DNA of 64,000 bases from Adiantum capillus-veneris (lineage: Eukaryota; Streptophyta; Polypodiopsida; Polypodiales; Pteridaceae), in assembly GCA_014529385.2 (NCBI GenBank), contig CM043959.1, positions 58,818,753-58,882,752 on the forward strand, written 5' to 3'. A model generated the notes under the pieces. It had not been told where the DNA came from and made no database searches. It saw nothing but the letters and a program-made list of their open reading frames with translations. Shown piece by piece: positions 57,686 to 64,000 of the stretch. A program made the position numbers and the translations under genes. Position 1 is the stretch's first letter. The number at the start of each line of letters is the position of its first letter.

Positions 57686-58646
57686 ATGGCTGACAACAAC
57701 ACAGATGTCTTCAAGATGTTTGTTGCTGCTGAGGATAGGTTGGATGGGTCAATTACGCTATGTGGGCTTATATGATGCAACACGTTCTTGTGTCAAAGGG
57801 CATCTAGCATATTATTCATTGATGTACATCCTGGGTCTGAGGATGTAGGCGATGTTGAGGATGTTGCATGTCTTGCTGCAAGGATTGCTGCTATTAGAGT
57901 TGTTTTGCGTACGGTAGAACAATCTCGTTGGGATGTAAAGGATGTGCAAGCTCATGCATTGATTGCGTTGTCTGTGAAGCGCACCATCGTTCCTCACATC
58001 CGTTCAGAAAAATCTGCAAAACAGGCTTGGGATATTTTGGCTGGTCTTTATGCAAGTTGCAATGAGGCTAAAATTGCTTTGCTGCGTAAAGAGATGGAGT
58101 CAAAGATTATGCATGAGGAAGATGATATGGACACTTTCCTTGCTAGTGTCAAGGATATCAATGAGCAACTTATTTATGCAGGTGAAGTCATTGCAGACAG
58201 TTCCCTTGTGCAGACTGTTCTTGATGCCTTACCAAATTCTTACCAGAATTTTGCTAGTACTTGGAGACTTATGACCCAAGGAAATCCTCAAGTTGTCAAG
58301 TTTGATGCATTATGCACATTGTTGTTGCAAGAGTCACTTTCTAGAAAAAATAGGACTAGGCAACGTACAGTTGAACACGCTTTTATTGCTTCTCAGAGAA
58401 AGGGTGGTAACAGCAATACAACCACTTCTTATGGTTTTGTTGTGAGTGGAAAAAATTATGTTCCTATGCTTCTTCTCTAGCAGCAATTTGTCTCGAAATT
58501 TTGGTGATAAGGGCAAAAAGAAAATGTGTTTCCATCATTGTAAAGCTAATGATCACTTGATTAAGTCGTGTTCTAAGTTGAAGGCCAAAGAGGCTAAGAA
58601 GAAAGAGGGTGGTTCAACTGCAAATGCTAGTTCCACTACAAATTGA
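57686..58646 (+). pseudogene. copia gag
   Basis: The ATG at 57686 begins MADNNTDVF. A shift at about 57755 is needed to read NYAMWAYMMQHVLVSKGI, the usual gag N-terminal pattern. The main frame resumes at 57788 with AWDILAGLYA and LLRKEMESKIMHE, then DTFLASVKDINEQL and LPNSYQNFASTW (gag UBN2-like domain). Near 58530 CFHHCKANDHLIKSC is a zinc-knuckle-like motif with one extra residue between the first cysteines. Frames are broken at least three times. Confidence 0.85.
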
Positions 58647-58656
58647 GTCTTCTATG

Positions 58657-60176
58657 AAAGGAGACTGTGGTGCTAATGTTGATGCAGAATGGGCTTTTAG
58701 CGCAGAGTACACTTACAATCCTGTTTTCCATGATGCATGCTCGTCAGCTGCTGCTGCAGATTCACATGTGTCGTATTTTGATAGTGGTGCTACAAAGCAC
58801 ATTACCTCACATAATGAATTGTCCACCTCTCTTGAGTCTGTCCCTCATGGGAATTCAGTCACTTGTGCCAACAATGCCTCTTATCCGGTTTAGGGAGTTG
58901 GAAAGATTGTGCTTACTGCTGCAAATGGTAGTACCTTCACACTTGTTGATGCACTTTATATACCTAGGATCAAGAAGAATCTCTTGTCTGTATCTCCACT
59001 TGCTAGACTTGGACTTGTAGTCAAATTTGTGGATGACAAATGTACAATTCATGATCTCAGTTTTGGTGATGAAATTGTTGCATCTGGTCTTTTGTGCCAT
59101 GGGCTGTATAAGCTCACTTTTTATGACAAGTGTGGAAAAAACTTTGCAAATGCTGTTGCGAATTCAAGGGCTATTTCAGATGCAAAACTTTGGCATGCCT
59201 GTTTTGGTCATCCAAATTTTGCCAGTTTGCTGCGATTGTAGAAATTTGATATGATTGCTTCTTTGCCGCCTCTTGAAGCACCTGTCAAACATGTTTGTGA
59301 AGGATGTATTTTGGGTAAGATGCAACGTTCTAAGTTTCCAAAGGATGGTTCAGTTCGGGCCACATGCAAGTTGCAGCTTATGCATAGTGATGTTTGTGGG
59401 CCCATGCAAACTCCATCCTTGGGCAATTACCTTTACTTCGTGACTTTCATTGATGATTACTCCACGCATGCATGGGTATTTCCGCTTAAAGCGAAGTCCA
59501 AAGTTTTTATGTGCTTCAAACAATTTCTGGCTATGACTGAAAATGTCTCGAAATGTACTATGGGCACCCTCCGTTCCGATCGAGAGGGGAGTATATGTCT
59601 CAGGAATTCAATGCATTCCTGGCTATTCATGGGATAAAACACCAATGTACAATGCCTTATACACCTCAGCAAAATGGTGTTGCTGAGAGGAAAAACATGT
59701 CACTTACGGAAATGGCATGATGTATGGTCAAAAGTCAAGCTTTGCCACATTCTTTTTGGCTTGAGGCCATCATGTGTGCCACTTATGTACTAAACAGGTG
59801 TCCTACGAAAGCTTTGCATTATATTACTCCATTAAAAAAATGGCATGATAGAAAGCCTTCTATTGAGCACATGCGTGTTTTTGGTTGTTTGGCATATGCT
59901 TTGGTACCACAAACACAGCGCAGAAAATTGGATGATAAGGCTGTCAAATGTATTTTTGTTGGTTATAGTGCTAAAAGCAAAGGTTACAGGTTTTATCATC
60001 CACAAATAAAACGTATTTTGGTTTCACAGGATGTAGTGTTTGTGAGAGATTCCGTTCAGCCCTTGATGTCATGTACTAGAGACAGTAATGTACGCTCACA
60101 CGACATTTATGACACTTTGTTGCCTCTTTTTGATGGTGCAAATACGAATGTAAGTTCCAATGAGGCAAATGTATAG
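58657..60176 (+). pseudogene. copia protease and integrase
   Basis: SYFDSGATKHITSHNEL (near 58770) carries the D-S-G-A protease site. IPRIKKNLLSVSPLARLGL and LWHACFGHPNFASLLRL form the pre-integrase segment, then HVCEGCILGKMQRSKFPKDG. The integrase core has LMHSDVCGPMQ, VTFIDDYSTHAWVF and, after a shift near 59635, QQNGVAERKNMSL, giving D, D and E. The C-terminal GYSAKSKGYRFYHP motif follows. Stops at 58890 and 59238 interrupt it. Confidence 0.88.
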
Positions 60177-60229
60177 CCTATGGGGGTTTTTGAAAATGTT
60201 ACAGATTAGCCTATTACTGATGTAGATGT

Positions 60230-61916
60230 ACATGATGTACTTGATGAGGAAGGGCTGAAAATGAGTAGGCTAGAGGTATGCCAAAATGGCTGGTGCACAC
60301 TTTGCGTGACAGTAAATTGGATGCACCTTTGTCTAGTCATACTCGTTCAGGCTCTCGCCATGCATCTTATGCATCAGATTGTTATTCTTTGGTTGTGTCT
60401 AGCTTACATGATGTTGAGTAACCTCTGTCTTTTGATGAAGCACAAAATTTAGAAAAGTGGATGGCTGCCATGCAATCAGAATATGATGCACTTATAGAAA
60501 ATGACACATGGACTTTATGTGATTTGCCTCCTGGCAAAAAGGCCATTGGTACGAAGTGGATTTACAAGTTGAAACGCAAGCTAGATGGTGAGATCAATCA
60601 TCATAAGGCTCGACTTGTTGCAAAGGGTTATGCATAGCAAAAAGGCATAGATTATGAAGAGACTTTTGCTCCCACTTGTCGTATGACTACTGTGTGTTTT
60701 CTATGTGCATTGGCAACTCATTTTGGTTGGGATGTACATCAATCATACATTGTTACTGCTTTCTTGAATGGTGACATATTTGAGGAAGTTTATGTAACGC
60801 AGCCTCGCCGTTTTGTCATAAAAGGACAAGAGGACAAAGTGTGCAGATGTAAGAAGGCTTTTTATGGGTTGAAGCAATCTCCTCGTGCTTGGTATGAGAA
60901 AGCTGACACTCATTTGGTCAAACGAGGCTTTCGTAACAGTCCAACAGAAAGCACATTGTATGTAAAGCGTGAGGGTGATCACTGGACCAAATGAGAGACA
61001 TATTGCTCAATTTAAGGCTGATTTGAATGCTGATTTCAAGATGAAATATTTGGGGTTGTTGCATCATTACTTGGGGTATATAGTTTAAGCAGTGTGGGGC
61101 AGTGTGATGGTGGTATCGCCTTGTGTCAGAAACGTTACATAGAGACATTGCTATGTAAGTTTGGACTTGAGGATTGCAAACCTATTGCCACTCCCATGAA
61201 AACAGGTTTGAAGTTGAGTCTACATGATGCTGGTGATCCAGCTAATGTCACTCTTTATCAAAGTGCTATTGGTTGCGTCATTTATGTATGTAACACGAGG
61301 CCGGATATTCAGTTTGCAATCTCACAAGTCAGTAGATTTATGCATAGCCCAAGGTCTAAGCATTGGGAGGCTCTCAAGAGGATTTTTCTTAGTGGAACTT
61401 TACATCTTGGGTTTATCCCAAGGGGGATCATTGCCGCCAGACTTACATGCTTTTTGGGACTCATATTGGGTTGGTTTTTTTGAGACGCGAGTGTCCACAA
61501 GTGATTTTTGTTTCATGCTTGGCAGTTCATGTATATCATGGTTGAGCAAGAAGCAACCTACTGTAGCCACTTCGAGTTGTGAGGATGAGTACAGGGCAGT
61601 CTTCACAGCTACGATTGAGTGTGTATGGCTCAAACGCCTTATGGCTGATTTGAGTGTTGGACATGACACTGCCAACACTATCTACACTGACAGTCAGACC
61701 GCATTGGTAGTTGCAAGGAACCCAATTTTTCATGCTCGCACAAAGCACATTGAGGTGCATTACCACTATGTTAGGAAGAAGCTCTCAGTAGGAGAGATCA
61801 GCTTGGCTTATGTTCCAATACAGGACAACCTTGCAGATCTTTTCACAAAGGCATTGTCTCGTGAGAAGCTTGAAGCTTTCCACAAAGCTTTGGGCTTACT
61901 CCCCTTTGTGGAGTGA
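60230..61916 (+). pseudogene. copia reverse transcriptase and RNase H lacking the YVDD site
   Basis: RT blocks include LPPGKKAIGTKWIYKLKRK, DYEETFAPTCRMTTVCFLC, NGDIFEEVYVTQP and YGLKQSPRAWYEKADTHLV. At about 60980 the sequence jumps from KREGDH to the region after the catalytic loop. Compared with the minus-strand copy, 41 bp encoding LLIVVLYVDDLL are missing, with TGAT at both breakpoints. RNase H follows with SGFCFMLGSS-like, SWLSKKQPTVATSS, IYTDSQTALV and TKHIEVHYHYVRK, ending at 61916 before the purine tract. A stop in GYA-QKGID also disrupts RT. Confidence 0.9.
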
Positions 61917-61991
61917 TTATGTCCTCAGGGCATGGCACTTGCCTTTACTCATGTGCCATCTCTCGTTCATTGCATCACTCCAGGGGGAATT

Positions 61992-62217
61992 TGTTACCAT
62001 ATACATGTGGTAGTGATGTGTGTGAACACACTAGGACCGTCTGGTCATTTTTCCCTCTTTAGGAGGTTTTTTCCCCTGAGCATGGTATATACGCCCATCA
62101 CTCTAAGGCTATCGATCTTTCCATTGCACACTAAGTAACATAATCTCTATTGTGTGCCTTGAGCTTCCTTTGTCTTCTCCAAGCTATGTGTGTTTCTCTG
62201 CAACCCTAATTCCAGCA
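61992..62217 (+). repeat. 3' LTR of the plus-strand copia element
   Basis: It follows the purine tract CAGGGGGAAT (61981-61990) and ends CCAGCA, then the TSD GGGTG. Confidence 0.93.
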
Positions 62218-63199
62218 GGGTGCACTCTCCTTGCTAGTTGTTCTTGCTCATTTATTATTTTCATACTCTTTTTTGTTTCTTGAATTTGGTTTTCTTTAGT
62301 ATAGGACTATATATATACATTCCCTAACATTTTTAAGTTTAGGGGTATGGGAGGAAAGAGGGAAGCAATCAAATAATGATCGTTAGTAAGTACTCCGCCT
62401 TCCTTGGGTAGATCATACCTTTTGGAAAGTTGTCGTCACCTTTTGAAACCAACCATTCCAAATTGTAATGGGAGAATATATATTTGACCAATGAGATTTT
62501 GCTACCTTAGGTGATTCATCAAGTTGTAAGGGTGGTAAGGCACTCTCCCATGATCTTACTTGAGAAGTTGCTTCAAGTGATGAACCCATAAAATTTGGAG
62601 GTAAAGAGTCTTTTTGTTTATGTGGATTTGTACAATGGTAGGTGAAGGTTGTATTGAGAGCTTGTATTTCCATAGATGAACTACATGAATAGCTGGAAGC
62701 TTCATTTGCCTTCCCTGTTCTTGATCTAGGTGGAACAAATCATACTTTCTTCGGTACCCAAACTAGCTCTAGAAACGGTTTGTAGCATTCCGTGATATTT
62801 TCCTTTCTGCGGTCTTCAAATTGTTTTGGAGTTACAAGATTTGGCATACATGGATCTTTAGTAGTTAACATGGGAGAACACAAGGTACGTCTCGATACCT
62901 AGATTTAATTGTTTCCATCATAGTATCCTTGGGCTTCCAATAGTCATTTTGGAGTCCAACGTAACATTTTCTTACCTTTTTTGAGGTGAGTGGGGTGTCT
63001 CTTACGAGGGTTTTGTTTTAAACCAGATTGAGCATCGAAAGGGGTTGTTAATGAAGCTTTAGGGACCCATTTGTATGTTTATCTTGACAGTTCACACTGA
63101 GTCTTGGGTGCTTCATTCCTTGTTTCAAGCACGAAAGTTGAAGCTCTAAAGGGTTGTGCTATAGGGACAGATGTTTCAACCTCTTGAATATGCAATGTT
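62218..63199. other. No gene recognised
   Basis: AT-rich sequence with short, unrelated open frames (for example a 86-codon minus-strand frame at 62413-62673). None has a recognisable motif or codon pattern. I see no element boundary here apart from the copia TSD at 62218-62222. Confidence 0.5.
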
Positions 63200-63970
63200 C
63201 CATTTTGTGTTCCCTCAGGAGGCAATAACTCAGGGACTGTCGCTTGAGTGGCAAGACTAAGAGTTTGTTACTGTGCATGATGCCTCCCCTTCCCCAATCA
63301 ATAATACACTTGGTTGCAGACACCCACTAAGAGATGAAAAATGCAAAAAATAGACCCCGTGGCCTCTACACCAAGACTATGCACAATGGCCTCATCATGG
63401 GAGGTACACAATAGGGTCACCACCTAGCAAGATATGCGGCTAGGACGCATACATATACACAATGAAACATGCCATGGAAAACAATTTCAAGATACACGCC
63501 CAAATGTGGAATGGGGTGGTCGGAGAATAAGGTGAGAGGAGTGGTGAGTGAGTGAGAATGGGCTTGCTACTCGTGCATGTTAGTAAGGAAGATAATGAGT
63601 TAGGGGAAACATGCGAGTATGCTCACTTCTCATACAAGAGGTGGCGAATCTGCACACCTCAAGATGCAAGTAGCAAGATAATAGGAATATGAGAGGGAGA
63701 GAGAGTGTGTGTGTATGGTGGTGAATCCGCACACCTTAACATAAGCAGAAAAAATGGCAAGGAACAAGCATATACCATACTCACAATGAAATGTATCCAA
63801 AGCGACACAAGGTATGGCACCAAGATGGAGTGTGTTGATTGCTTGCAAAATATGAATACAATAGGTAGCGTATGGCAAGAAGATGATAAGGGAACAAATC
63901 GTAGGAGGCATAATGGAGAGATGGGAGTTGATGGCGAGGAATATCATGAGTGTGTCCACCCTTCTTCTTC
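63200..63970 (-). repeat. Divergent relative of the 22998-24564 repeat
   Basis: GTGGCGAATCTGCACACCTC (near 63642) and GTGGTGAATCCGCACACCTT (near 63720) are the complement of the doubled motif in the 22998-24564 insertion (near 24190 and 24247). GAGAATAAGG and an adjacent short stretch also match across the same relative order. The copy is in inverse orientation, divergent, and runs to or beyond the window end, so its limits are not set. Confidence 0.5.
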
Positions 63971-64000
63971 TTGAAATTGTGCCTGCAACCCTTAATTACA

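Larger units (their letters stand above)
57097..62217 (+). mobile_element. Plus-strand Ty1/copia element, 5.1 kb
   Basis: LTRs 57097-57323 (227 bp) and 61992-62217 (226 bp) begin TGTTACCATATACATGTGG and end CCCTAATTCCA(A/G)CA. The TSD is GGGTG (57092-57096 and 62218-62222). A TGGTATCAGAGC primer site (initiator tRNA-Met) and a purine tract are present. Order inside is gag, protease, integrase, RT, RNase H. The RT has lost its YVDD motif and gag is frameshifted, so it is not autonomous. Only 32 bp separate its left TSD end from the TSD of the giant retrotransposon. Confidence 0.95.

Noticed and set aside
62413-62738. Minus-strand open frames of 60-86 codons
   Set aside because: They show no motif, no homology that I can see and no element context.

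Overview
This window is nuclear DNA of a land plant with a large, repeat-rich genome. Ty1/copia and Ty3/gypsy (Tat-like) elements, plant-type tRNA primer sites, GT-AG introns and abundant GA/CT, TG and AT microsatellites all point that way. I cannot name the species; a fern or another large-genome plant is a guess. I see no ordinary host gene. Nearly every gene-like stretch belongs to a mobile element, and most elements are nested, with boundaries fixed by target-site duplications (TSDs) that I could read directly.

Layout. 1-4.8 kb: microsatellites, a three-copy complex repeat, and two small paralogous ORFs. 4.8-8.4 kb: a decayed minus-strand LINE carrying a solo LTR (6684-7418, TSD TATCA). 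9388-25091: a minus-strand copia element (TSD TAAAG) holding three later insertions: a 1.8-kb solo-LTR-like element (10578-12369, TSD AAATG), an 8.5-kb hAT element (13280-21750, TSD CTCATTGG) and a 1.57-kb TG...CA element (22998-24564). 26695-57059: a 30.4-kb Tat-like LTR retrotransposon (911/910-bp LTRs, TSD TGGTG, tRNA-Asp-type primer site) containing an 11.7-kb terminal-inverted-repeat element (37791-49523). 57097-62217: a plus-strand copia element (TSD GGGTG). 62.2-64 kb: no gene recognised, plus a relative of the 1.57-kb repeat.

Two cargo-bearing DNA transposons stand out. (1) The hAT element carries an atypical protein kinase gene and a RING-H2 gene beside a degraded hAT transposase. 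Its two ends are near mirror images: TIR, CCTCCA box, 13 bp, TATA box, then a 5'-UTR intron filled with a tandem array. (2) The 11.7-kb element has 28-bp TIRs and four spliced genes in two convergent pairs. One gene joins, in frame across five exons, a histone H3-like domain, a C48/Ulp1-like cysteine protease domain and an FCP1/NIF-type HAD phosphatase-like domain (802 aa predicted). Beside it lie a DDE-like transposase candidate and two genes I do not recognise. A mobile element encoding a histone H3-protease-phosphatase fusion is the most unusual object here.

Almost all element genes are damaged by isolated stop codons. Many of these are one C-to-T (or G-to-A) step from CAA, CAG, CGA or TGG, as expected for methylated, silenced DNA. 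The H3-fusion gene, the neighbouring 596-aa gene and the RING gene have no visible interruption.
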